Positions 7,656 through 17,200 of a DNA stretch of 64,000 bases are shown piece by piece; positions within the stretch are counted from its first letter, which is position 1, and each line of letters begins with the position of its first letter. The translations under genes were made by a program, and so were the position numbers. The notes under the pieces were generated by a model. That model was not told the DNA's origin. It was given only the letters and a program-made list of their open reading frames with translations, and ran no database searches. This stretch comes from Syntrophaceae bacterium (GTDB taxonomy: Bacteria > Desulfobacterota > Syntrophia > Syntrophales > PHBD01): assembly GCA_013177825.1 (NCBI GenBank), contig JABLXX010000001.1:582936-646935 (forward strand), in the 5' to 3' direction.

Positions 7656-10600
7656 ACTTCGTCAGGAAATCCCTGAAGTATCCCCAGGTCACCGTCTCCG
7701 TCCTCCTCATCCTGTTTGCCGTCGGCACGTGGTCCCTCCTGGAGATGCCGCGGCGCGAAGACGCCAGGATCCGTATCCGGGTGGGGCAGGTCATTGCCTT
7801 CTACCCCGGGGCCGATTCCCTGCAGGTCGAGGAGCAGGTCACGAAGAAGCTGGAGCAGTACCTGTTCCAGTATGAGGAGGTCCGGAAGGAGAAAACGACC
7901 TCCACGACCCGCGACGGCGTCGTTATCATCAATGTCTGGCTGAACGACAGCGTGAAAGACCTGGATGTGTTCTGGAGCAAGCTGAACCACCAGCTGCTCG
8001 TCCAGAAGGCCGTCAGCCTGCCGCCGGGCGTGCAGGGCCCCATCGTGAATTTCGAATTCGGCGACGTGGAAGCGCTGATGATCGCCATTGAAATGGACGA
8101 TCCCGACTATGCCCGGATGAACGACTGCGCCCGGAAGCTGGAAGACGGCCTCCGGACCGTCAAGGCTGTCTCGAAGATCAAGCGCATCGGCGGCCAGAAG
8201 GAGCAGATCGTCATCTCGGCGGACAGCGCGAAGCTGGAACGCTACGGAATCAGTTTTGCGACGGCCATGATGGTCCTGCAGTCGCAGAACACCATCGGCC
8301 CCGCGGGCGACCTGAAAACGCAGGACTCGCAGGTCCGCCTTTACACAAAGGGATATTACCGGACGGAGGCGGAGATCGGCGACCAGATCATCGGCCTGGC
8401 CAGGACCGGCGAGACGGTTCGCCTGAGGGACGTGGCGACGATCCGGAGGCAGTACCAGGAACCGGCCTCCAAGGCCACGGTCAACGGCAGAAGCACCATG
8501 CTCCTTGCCGTTCAGATGCACGAGGGCCGCAATATCGTCGATTTCGGCAGGGAGGTAGAGGGGAAGCTGGCCGAAACGGCGAGGCTTCTCCCGGCTGGCG
8601 TCAAACTGACCACGATCGTCAACCAGCCCGCCGTGGTCGCGCAGAACGTCGGCCATTTCCTTCGCGAATTCATGCTGGCCATCGTCGCGGTCATCCTGGT
8701 CATTGTGCTTCTCCTCCCGTTCCGCGTTGCCGCCGTGGCCGCCATGGCCATCCCCATGACCGTCGCCGTGACGTTCGGTGTCATGCACGCCCTGGGCATC
8801 GAGCTGCACCAGGTCTCCCTGGCCTCCCTGATCGTGGCGCTGGGCATGGTCGTGGACGACGCCGTCGTCGTCGCCGATAATTACGTGGAGCTGCTGGACG
8901 GGGGAGTGGACCGGAAGATCGCCGCCTGGCGCAGCGCCTCCGACCTCGTGGTGCCCATCCTGACGGCGACGGTGACCATCATCGCGGCGTTCCTGCCGAT
9001 GACGCTTCTGACGGGCATGGTCGGCGAGTTCATCATCGCCCTGCCCCTGACCGTGTCCATCGCCCTGGCGGCTTCTTTTCTCGTCGCCATGGTCCTGACG
9101 CCGCTCCTCTGCCTGACGTTCATCAGGAAAGGTCTTCACGGTGAGGAAGGAACCGGGAAAAAGCGCGGCGTAAAAGAGCGGTCCCTTCTCGACTTCATGC
9201 AGCTTGGATATGACCGGGCCATCGCCTGGTGCATGGCCCACTCCCGGGTGGCGATCTCCGCCTGCCTCGTCATCATCCTGCTGGCGGCGGCTCTGTACCA
9301 GGCCACCCCCCAGAAATTCTTTCCGGCGGCGGAGCGAAACCAGTTCGTCGTGGAGCTGTGGATGCCCACGGGCACGAAACTGGAGAAGACCGAGCAGGCC
9401 GTCCGGAAGATCGAGAGCCTGCTGAAAAACGACCGGCGGGTCGTGAACTATGCCGGCTTCATCGGCATGGGGGCGCCCCGTTTTTATTACAACTTCATTC
9501 CTGAACCGCCGGGCGCCAATTTTGCGCAGGTGATCGTGAACACGAACACAGACGAAGAGGCGAAGCAGCTCCAGCGTGAGCTGAACGCCCGGGTGGACGG
9601 GGAGGTCCCCGAAGGGAGGGTCCGGGCCAGGCTCATGCAGCAGGGAGTCCCCGCCGCCGCGTCCGTCGAGGTCCGGATCGTCGGCGACGACATCGCGACC
9701 CTGAAAAGCGCCGGCCGTCAAGTGGAGGACATTCTCCGGGATACCCATGCCGCTGCCTTCATCCGCTCCGACTTCCGGGAGGATTATTACGGCGTCTCCG
9801 TTCGGCTCCTGGACAACGCCGCCCGCATGGGCTTCACCACGGAAAGCGTCGCCAAGTCCATTTACGCCGGCTTCACCGGCGCCCCGGTTTCGACCCTCTA
9901 CGAGGGCAACACGCCCGTGGAGATCCTGCTGCGCCTGGATGAACGGAGCCGGGGCAGCTTCGACCACCTCCAGAACATGTATCTGCCGTCTCCCGTGACC
10001 GGGGCGGCGGTGCCGCTGCGCCAGATTGCGACCCTGGAGCCGCAGTGGCACGACGGCCAGATCCGCCACCTCAATGGTCTTCGGACGCTGACGGTTCAAT
10101 GCGAGCCCGCGGAGGGCTTCCTGGCCTCGCAGGTCCTGAAAAAGGCGCGGCCGCAGATAGCCAGGATCGCGCTCCCCCCGGGATACCGGATCGAATACGG
10201 CGGGGAATACGAAAACCGGAAGGAGACGTTTTCGGAGATGCTGGTGGTGCTGGCCATCAGCCTGGTTCTCATCTTTCTCGTTCTGCTGTTGCAGTTCCGC
10301 AATCTGAAGGAGTCCTTCATCGTCATGCTGACCATTCCCCTGAGCATGTTCGGGGCGTTTCTGGGACTGCTGATCACGGGCAATCCCTTCGGATTCACGG
10401 CGTTTGTCGGCCTGATCAGCCTGTCGGGCATCGTGGTCCGGAACGCCATCATCCTCATCGACCATGCCAACGAGCTCTGCCGCGGCGGCGCTTCCATCCG
10501 GACGGCCGCCCTGGAGTCCGGGAAAAGAAGGCTGCGGCCCATCTTTCTCACGGCCAGCGCGGCGGCGATCGGCGTCCTTCCCATGATCCTTTCCGGGTCA

Positions 10601-12151
10601 CCCCTGTGGAGCCCCCTGGCCAGCGTAATCGCCGTGGGCATCATGTTCTCCATGGTCATCTCGCTCCTCCTGGTGCCCGTTCTTTACGCCGTCATGATCA
10701 AACCTTCCGACATCATGGTGAAGTCTCCGGCTGTCCATGAAAGACCCGTCCACGCAGGCTTTCGCGAAACAGTCGCTTCCCTGCTCCTGATCGCCCTGAT
10801 TCTCGTTCCGATCGGCGCCGGCGCGCAGGACGGCCCGGAGCGGCTGAATCTGCAGAAGGTTACGGAACTGGCCGTCCGGAACAACCGGCTGCTCCATATC
10901 AAAGACCTCCAGGTGGATGAAAAGCGGCAGAAGGTGAACGAAAGCAAGGTCAAGTATTTCCCCGCCGTCGTGGTCGGCGGCTCATATCAGTACAGCAGCG
11001 TGGCCGGCACGGTCGATCTCAGCCAGGGATTTCTCGGCACGGTTTCCACGGGGTCCGTCCGTCTGCCGGTCCCTTCGGTGGACCTGGCCCTGGATCTGAA
11101 CAGTTACGATATTGCCGGCGCGGGAGTCCGCTTCTATCAGCCCGTCTCGCAAATCCCGAAGATCCGGTCTGGTGTTGAAATTTCCAAGGCGGACCTGAAG
11201 ATTTCGGAAATCGAGCAGGCCAGGGCGGCCATGCAGGTGAAGCAGGCCGCGGAGAAGCTCTATTTCGGCCTGCTCATCCTCCAGAGGCAGAAGGAGGAGG
11301 CACAGATCAAGCGGACCCTGGCGAAACGGAAGCTGTACGACGTCGAGAGCGCCGTCCTGGCCGGCAAAACGACGGCCTCCAGCCTGGCGGGATTGAAGGC
11401 CGCCGTGGCCGACGAAGAGCAGAACCTTCTGAAGATCCGGATCCAGATCGACGACTATTCCGCCGACCTGAGGCACCTGATCGGACTGCCGTTCTCAACT
11501 CCATTCGTCCTCGATCCGGTGAGCTTCGACGATGCCGCATACGATCTCTTGCCGGTGGACGCCCTGGCGCGGGAGGCACAGGCCGGCAACAGCGATCTGA
11601 AGGCGGCGGCCGTTCAGAAAGCCAAGGCCGAGCATGCGATCGATGCCAGCCGCTACAGCTACCTGCCGGACTTCGGCGTGATGGGCGGCTATACCTGGCA
11701 GGTGGGCAATGCACACTTCCGGCAGAGCGCGATCCATTCCGGGTTCGATCCGGGCTGGAACGTCCGGGACGCCTTCGTCGGCGTCTCTCTCCAGTGGAAC
11801 ATCCAGGACGCCGTCTCCAACGTGTACGTGAAGAGGCAGCGCCTCGCCCTGAAAAGGCAGGCCGAAGAGAACCTGGCCAACACGCTGGAGCAGGTGAATG
11901 CGGACATCGAAAAGGCGCACCGGAAGGCCACCCAGGCGGTCGAGCTGATTTCCGTCGCCGGGAAGGTGGTCGACTACCGCCGGGAAGATTACCGGATCCA
12001 GAAAGACCGGTACGAGGCCGGGCTGAGTCTCGAAGCGGACTATCTCACGGCGAAGGCGGCCCTCATGAAGGCCGAATCGGACCTCTTCGCCGCACAGCTG
12101 AATTACCGGGTCGCCGTGACGGACCTGCAGCTTCTGGCGGGGAGGTTGTAG
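7652..12151 (+). CDS. RND efflux pump fused to a TolC-type outer-membrane channel
   Basis: One uninterrupted frame of 1499 residues encodes two components normally made separately. Residues 1 to about 1020 are a complete RND transporter: TM1, a porter domain, TM4 with GMVVDDAVVVADNY carrying the paired aspartates of the proton relay, a second porter domain, and a TM10 segment with SGIVVRNAIILIDHANE. Its C terminus is SLLLVPVLYAVMIKPSD. Residues about 1038-1059 form a signal-peptide-like stretch (SLLLIALILVPIGAGAQ). From about 1060 to the end is a TolC/OEP domain with two long helical hairpin repeats. Met1022 could be the old start of a separate channel gene. The adaptor gene overlaps the start. 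Confidence 0.9.
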   Translation: MNFVRKSLKYPQVTVSVLLILFAVGTWSLLEMPRREDARIRIRVGQVIAFYPGADSLQVEEQVTKKLEQYLFQYEEVRKEKTTSTTRDGVVIINVWLNDSVKDLDVFWSKLNHQLLVQKAVSLPPGVQGPIVNFEFGDVEALMIAIEMDDPDYARMNDCARKLEDGLRTVKAVSKIKRIGGQKEQIVISADSAKLERYGISFATAMMVLQSQNTIGPAGDLKTQDSQVRLYTKGYYRTEAEIGDQIIGLARTGETVRLRDVATIRRQYQEPASKATVNGRSTMLLAVQMHEGRNIVDFGREVEGKLAETARLLPAGVKLTTIVNQPAVVAQNVGHFLREFMLAIVAVILVIVLLLPFRVAAVAAMAIPMTVAVTFGVMHALGIELHQVSLASLIVALGMVVDDAVVVADNYVELLDGGVDRKIAAWRSASDLVVPILTATVTIIAAFLPMTLLTGMVGEFIIALPLTVSIALAASFLVAMVLTPLLCLTFIRKGLHGEEGTGKKRGVKERSLLDFMQLGYDRAIAWCMAHSRVAISACLVIILLAAALYQATPQKFFPAAERNQFVVELWMPTGTKLEKTEQAVRKIESLLKNDRRVVNYAGFIGMGAPRFYYNFIPEPPGANFAQVIVNTNTDEEAKQLQRELNARVDGEVPEGRVRARLMQQGVPAAASVEVRIVGDDIATLKSAGRQVEDILRDTHAAAFIRSDFREDYYGVSVRLLDNAARMGFTTESVAKSIYAGFTGAPVSTLYEGNTPVEILLRLDERSRGSFDHLQNMYLPSPVTGAAVPLRQIATLEPQWHDGQIRHLNGLRTLTVQCEPAEGFLASQVLKKARPQIARIALPPGYRIEYGGEYENRKETFSEMLVVLAISLVLIFLVLLLQFRNLKESFIVMLTIPLSMFGAFLGLLITGNPFGFTAFVGLISLSGIVVRNAIILIDHANELCRGGASIRTAALESGKRRLRPIFLTASAAAIGVLPMILSGSPLWSPLASVIAVGIMFSMVISLLLVPVLYAVMIKPSDIMVKSPAVHERPVHAGFRETVASLLLIALILVPIGAGAQDGPERLNLQKVTELAVRNNRLLHIKDLQVDEKRQKVNESKVKYFPAVVVGGSYQYSSVAGTVDLSQGFLGTVSTGSVRLPVPSVDLALDLNSYDIAGAGVRFYQPVSQIPKIRSGVEISKADLKISEIEQARAAMQVKQAAEKLYFGLLILQRQKEEAQIKRTLAKRKLYDVESAVLAGKTTASSLAGLKAAVADEEQNLLKIRIQIDDYSADLRHLIGLPFSTPFVLDPVSFDDAAYDLLPVDALAREAQAGNSDLKAAAVQKAKAEHAIDASRYSYLPDFGVMGGYTWQVGNAHFRQSAIHSGFDPGWNVRDAFVGVSLQWNIQDAVSNVYVKRQRLALKRQAEENLANTLEQVNADIEKAHRKATQAVELISVAGKVVDYRREDYRIQKDRYEAGLSLEADYLTAKAALMKAESDLFAAQLNYRVAVTDLQLLAGRL

Positions 12152-12360
12152 CGGTTCGAGAAGGAAGGAAGTCCGATTCCACCGGTCCATTGTCAGCGGC
12201 CGATACCGATTCATTCCTGTCCCTGCGGGGAACCCCAATTGCGGCAGGCGGCAGCCGGCTCACACCAATCGATGCCGGCCTGGAAGCGGATCGACCTGTT
12301 CGCTGTGACCGGAATCGCAGTACGCGGCTCCATTCGACGGGAATGGAGCCGTATATTTCT

Positions 12361-12389
12361 TTGACATACCAGGGCGCTTCGTTTATACA
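12361..12389 (+). promoter_or_regulatory. Sigma-70 promoter for the 331-aa exported protein
   Basis: A perfect -35 TTGACA (12361-12366) is 17 nt from -10 TATACA (12384-12389), 65 bp before the ATG at 12454. The rest of the 302-bp gap after the efflux gene (12152-12360) shows no gene and no clear terminator. Confidence 0.7.
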
Positions 12390-12453
12390 GGCCAGCAAAA
12401 CAATAGTTGTTTTCTAATAATTTCCTCAACTCAACCGCGAAAAGGAGAACGTC

Positions 12454-13449
12454 ATGATCTTTCCCCGCCGATTTTCCCTCTCCCTGTGCCGAACTTTTTC
12501 GGTTGCCGTTGTTATGTGTTTCTTCATCTGTGTTTCTCAGGCCCAGGCGTTTTCCCTGGAGGGTGCGCTGAAAAAGGTGATCCCTCCGGTCAAGAAGGCG
12601 CCTGCATCGCAGGCGCAGCAGTCTGACCGGAATGCCTCGCCGGCCGGCGGCTCTTCGGTCCCGTCCGGCATCCCCGTGAAAGGTCTGGCAGGTGAGATTT
12701 CGCCGAACCTGCAGTTTTCCGTGACAAAGAACCTCACGACCTATGAAGGCTCAAACATGGAGTTTGTGCCGGGAGATTGGGTCGTCGGATTTACAAAGAG
12801 TTTCGATAAGCAGGTCGCCGCCGAAAACCAGGACAAGGACGTGACCTTCATCTACGAGTTCCATACGGACGGCACACTGCTGGCAACGCATTCCTTCAAA
12901 CGGAAATTTCAGCTTCAGGGCAGCTACTTCCAGTTCAACATCCTGCCGGATCCCTCGTCCTCGGTGAACAAGTCCCTGCGCTGGGACTGGTCCGGCCGCT
13001 TTGCTGTCGCCCTGTCCACCCTGTCCGCAGGCAAACATCCCATCCTGGTCAAGGGATACATCGAGTCGAGCGGCAAGAAGACGTTGGTGATGCTCGGCAC
13101 CGTGACGTACAACAATTCCGGCGGTAACGGCCAAATGGCCAGTTACGGCCCGCAGATCGACAAAAACGCCAGCTTCGATATCGAGGCGGAGAACGCCAAA
13201 TTCAAGAGCAAGGGGGAGTGGGAGGACTTCAGGCTCAATGTCTACAACGACTGCGGCGTGAGGGTGATCATCAAATTTGCCAACAAGAAGAGCTCCGACT
13301 GGACCTTGTCGCTGTCTCCCCTTGAAACCAAAAGCATCACCATCACGGACATGGAATCCATTTATGTAAAGAAACCCGGTCGGGATTTTATCAGCGGTCC
13401 GTCCGTGTCGACCTTCGACAAGGGAAAAACCATCCGGCTGTGCCGCTGA
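12454..13449 (+). CDS. Exported protein of unknown function
   Basis: I do not recognise the family of this 331-residue protein. It has a clear Sec signal peptide ending near AQAFS (about residue 34), then a Pro/Ala/Ser-rich linker (about 45-75), then a soluble region rich in beta strands and aromatic residues. The first part (ENQDKDVTFIYEFHTDGTLL) recalls immunoglobulin-like folds, and the last about 85 residues may form a second beta domain. Two cysteines lie in the second half, one three residues from the C terminus. It has its own promoter and a good ribosome binding site (AAAAGGAG). Expected location is periplasmic. Confidence 0.75.
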   Translation: MIFPRRFSLSLCRTFSVAVVMCFFICVSQAQAFSLEGALKKVIPPVKKAPASQAQQSDRNASPAGGSSVPSGIPVKGLAGEISPNLQFSVTKNLTTYEGSNMEFVPGDWVVGFTKSFDKQVAAENQDKDVTFIYEFHTDGTLLATHSFKRKFQLQGSYFQFNILPDPSSSVNKSLRWDWSGRFAVALSTLSAGKHPILVKGYIESSGKKTLVMLGTVTYNNSGGNGQMASYGPQIDKNASFDIEAENAKFKSKGEWEDFRLNVYNDCGVRVIIKFANKKSSDWTLSLSPLETKSITITDMESIYVKKPGRDFISGPSVSTFDKGKTIRLCR

Positions 13450-13624
13450 CAGAGCGGGCGATTTCAACAAGTGGTCAAGATGGAGAATGTCGAACTGAAT
13501 AAAACGTGAACAGGAACGATCGATCTTAAGAATTTTCTTGAGCCCGGATCCGGGTTTGTAAAAACGCGGGTGTCCATTTTGGACGGTGCTCAAGAGATTT
13601 CAAAAAAAACTTAAAGGAGGATGT

Positions 13625-13876
13625 ATGAAAAAATTGTTGATCGGAATCGTTGTGGTTGCTTTTTTCGCGTCGAGCAGTGCGTTTGCCCTCCAGGGCAAGG
13701 AATTGGTGGACTGCGGCATTCAGGTTTCTAAAGCATTGGAGGAAGATAATAAGAAATGCCATGAAAAGTATGGGCAGGACGGATCGAAAGACAGAAAAGG
13801 ATTCAATAAGTGCAAATATTATGCGAAAGATAAGTATGAGGAAGGCAACAAAAAGTGCAAAGAAAGAACTAAGTAG
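13625..13876 (+). CDS. Small exported Lys-rich protein with a CX14C-X17-CX14C cysteine pattern
   Basis: This 83-residue protein has a signal peptide (MKKLLIGIVVVAFFASSSAFA) and a mature part of about 62 residues, very rich in Lys, Glu and Asp and predicted helical. Its four cysteines sit at 30, 45, 63 and 78, giving two CX14C units; both units end in a similar ENKKC/GNKKC-type sequence, suggesting internal duplication and a pair of disulfide-linked helices. The start is set by AAAGGAGG directly upstream; the frame is open a little further 5' but lacks such a site there. Function is unknown. A strong terminator follows at 13968. Confidence 0.75.
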   Translation: MKKLLIGIVVVAFFASSSAFALQGKELVDCGIQVSKALEEDNKKCHEKYGQDGSKDRKGFNKCKYYAKDKYEEGNKKCKERTK

Positions 13877-13967
13877 ATAGCCGTATTTCGTGTGGCGAGT
13901 GGACTTGCGGATCAGTCTGTCGCGATAGCCGATATCTTGGGCGCCAGCTCTCCACTCCATCAGCACA

Positions 13968-14009
13968 AAGAAAGGGCTGCAGGCCGTTGGTGGTCTGCAG
14001 CCCTTTCTT
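13968..14009. terminator. Strong hairpin terminator, probably bidirectional
   Basis: A perfect 15-bp stem (AAGAAAGGGCTGCAG / CTGCAGCCCTTTCTT) closes a 12-nt loop. The stem carries an A-rich 5' arm and T-rich 3' arm, so it can terminate from both sides: after the small exported protein on the plus strand and after the CRISPR array on the minus strand. It lies in the 384-bp gap 13877-14260, which otherwise holds only a decayed CRISPR repeat at 14200-14228. Confidence 0.8.
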
Positions 14010-14260
14010 ATTCCGGCCGCGGGACGCAACGTGGCGGCGGGTGCTGATAGACGGGGGCACACCTTTTCTTCGATGGATCGTTCATCATTTGTTGCTGTGA
14101 TTTCAATCGGATGTATCAGAACCGTGAAAATTCCATTTCTACTAGAGAGATTTCATGGTTCATGCCCGGGTTGAGTCCAGGTGGGACTTTACAGGCGGTC
14201 GTTGTTTTCGAACGCCCGTGGCGTGTACAGCGTTTGTCGGTAAGATACCGCCCCCGACAG

Positions 14261-17200
14261 CGGTTCTTCGCCACGGCCGCGGGGAACACGCAATCCGCTT
14301 CGTCCTCCTCTATCCCGTTTGCGGTTCATCCCCACGCCCGTGGGGAACACTATCGTCTCGCTCGCCCGGTGGCTGATTTCCTCGGTTCATCCCCACGCCC
14401 GTGGGGAACACTCAGCAACCCCGTAGCACCGTCCGCCAACGGTCGGTTCATCCCCACGCCCGTGGGGAACACACCATGCGGCAGTTGTGCTGACTGGACG
14501 ACCACGGTTCATCCCCACGCCCGTGGGGAACACCTCGGATGATTGAACCACGCATGACGCGGCGACGGTTCATCCCCACGCCCGTGGGGAACACGGTTCG
14601 ATGGACAGAAACTTCTTCCCCGGCACCGGTTCATCCCCACGCCCGTGGGGAACACACGCAGAGGCCCGCCTTGCCGAAGAACACGGACGGTTCATCCCCA
14701 CGCCCGTGGGGAACACATCGAGGAAATCTGGGACGTCTCCCCGGTCGTCGGTTCATCCCCACGCCCGTGGGGAACACAGGATTCCGGACGTTCCCGCGTC
14801 GTTGTCCCCCGGTTCATCCCCACGCCCGTGGGGAACACAACAAACACATTGTAATCCATTCTGCTCCACACGGTTCATCCCCACGCCCGTGGGGAACACA
14901 TCTTCTCTTCCGTGACGGCCAGGTCCGCAATCGGTTCATCCCCACGCCCGTGGGGAACACGTCCATGTCGTCGCGTCCGCGCTGTATCCAACCGGTTCAT
15001 CCCCACGCCCGTGGGGAACACGCTGAATAGAACTGAGCCTCCGAATCGTCCGTCGGTTCATCCCCACGCCCGTGGGGAACACAGGAGCATCTGGATTTTC
15101 GTGATGGCGTAGTCCGGTTCATCCCCACGCCCGTGGGGAACACATTTCTTCCCTTGACAGGATGATTTCAATTCGCGGTTCATCCCCACGCCCGTGGGGA
15201 ACACCTCACAACTGGCCCCCATGATTGGAGTCGCCGCGGTTCATCCCCACGCCCGTGGGGAACACTCGGGAAACGGTCGGATTTGGCAACCCATAATCGG
15301 TTCATCCCCACGCCCGTGGGGAACACGGGGACCAGGGATATCATCCGCCGTGCGCCCTCGGTTCATCCCCACGCCCGTGGGGAACACTCGTCCATGCACC
15401 CGTGGACGGTAGCGATAGCCGGTTCATCCCCACGCCCGTGGGGAACACCCAGGCAGAGACAACCACCAGGACGGACAGGCCGGTTCATCCCCACGCCCGT
15501 GGGGAACACATGTATCCGATTGTCGATCCGGCGAGATTGTACGGTTCATCCCCACGCCCGTGGGGAACACGCGTTTGGGGCTGTGGTCGTTTTGCTTCTG
15601 ACCGGTTCATCCCCACGCCCGTGGGGAACACTTCTGCTCATCCTGTCCTTGATCCGTTCGTCTCGGTTCATCCCCACGCCCGTGGGGAACACCACTCAAC
15701 GTCTGATAACGTCAATTCTGTCAACGGTTCATCCCCACGCCCGTGGGGAACACCCGCCTACTCGCAAACCAATTCATCACCTCACCGGTTCATCCCCACG
15801 CCCGTGGGGAACACGATTGTCTCGCTCGCCCTGTGGCTGATCTCCTCGGTTCATCCCCACGCCCGTGGGGAACACTAGCTCATGCCGGACAGGCGGTCTT
15901 GTGCTATCGGTTCATCCCCACGCCCGTGGGGAACACTGCCCACTGCGGCGTCAACGCTCTTTTTCGAGCGGTTCATCCCCACGCCCGTGGGGAACACTCT
16001 CGAGGAGGCGCCGGAGAATGCGCCGTATCCGGTTCATCCCCACGCCCGTGGGGAACACCTGTCATTGGATGATGTTGGTTCCGTCAATCTCGGTTCATCC
16101 CCACGCCCGTGGGGAACACGAGCGGGTACGCGACAGAGGAGGCCATGACCTCGGTTCATCCCCACGCCCGTGGGGAACACATTGGATAAATGGACGCATT
16201 TCAGAAAACAACCGGTTCATCCCCACGCCCGTGGGGAACACAGGTCTTTTATTCATACGACGACTGCACGGCCCGGTTCATCCCCACGCCCGTGGGGAAC
16301 ACTTTGTAAAATGCCAAAAACTCCCCGGAGTATTCGGTTCATCCCCACGCCCGTGGGGAACACATCAAATCCCACACGCTCTCCGCCGTCCTGGCCGGTT
16401 CATCCCCACGCCCGTGGGGAACACATTCAGCAGGTAGCGGCGCCGTTTGTCCGGATCGGTTCATCCCCACGCCCGTGGGGAACACTGTAGGGGCTACGCC
16501 TTGCGCCACTCCTTTAGCGGTTCATCCCCACGCCCGTGGGGAACACGCCACATTTAAGGCGTGTATCAGTTTTGCCACCGGTTCATCCCCACGCCCGTGG
16601 GGAACACCTCTTGCTCTGCTTTTCCGTGATCCGGATCGACGGTTCATCCCCACGCCCGTGGGGAACACCCGACGGTTACGGCTTTCTCGGGCCACACTAC
16701 CGGTTCATCCCCACGCCCGTGGGGAACACACTCCGCACATGGTCTTGATGTCTGCCGAGGTCGGTTCATCCCCACGCCCGTGGGGAACACTTGTAGACCG
16801 TGGCGCCGATATAAGGGCTGACCGGTTCATCCCCACGCCCGTGGGGAACACGCCTTGTATTTCACGAAAATTTTCATGACGAACGGTTCATCCCCACGCC
16901 CGTGGGGAACACAGGACGTCAGAGCCCCCGGCGGTCCATTCGGACGGTTCATCCCCACGCCCGTGGGGAACACCCCGACGCATTCCACCCTGGCCGACAT
17001 CATTTCGGTTCATCCCCACGCCCGTGGGGAACACAACAGAGTGTTGTCGCCTTCCTTGGGAACCGGCGGTTCATCCCCACGCCCGTGGGGAACACTCCCC
17101 CGGGAGTATTGCGAACCCGTCATGAGACGGTTCATCCCCACGCCCGTGGGGAACACTCCACCTTCCTATTTAGGATCATCCCCACGGCCGGTTCATCCCC

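Noticed and set aside
7475-10465. A 996-codon open frame antisense to the RND pump gene
   Set aside because: Composition (His, Gly, Asp, Arg-rich) and lack of any domain show it is a mirror of the GC-rich coding strand.
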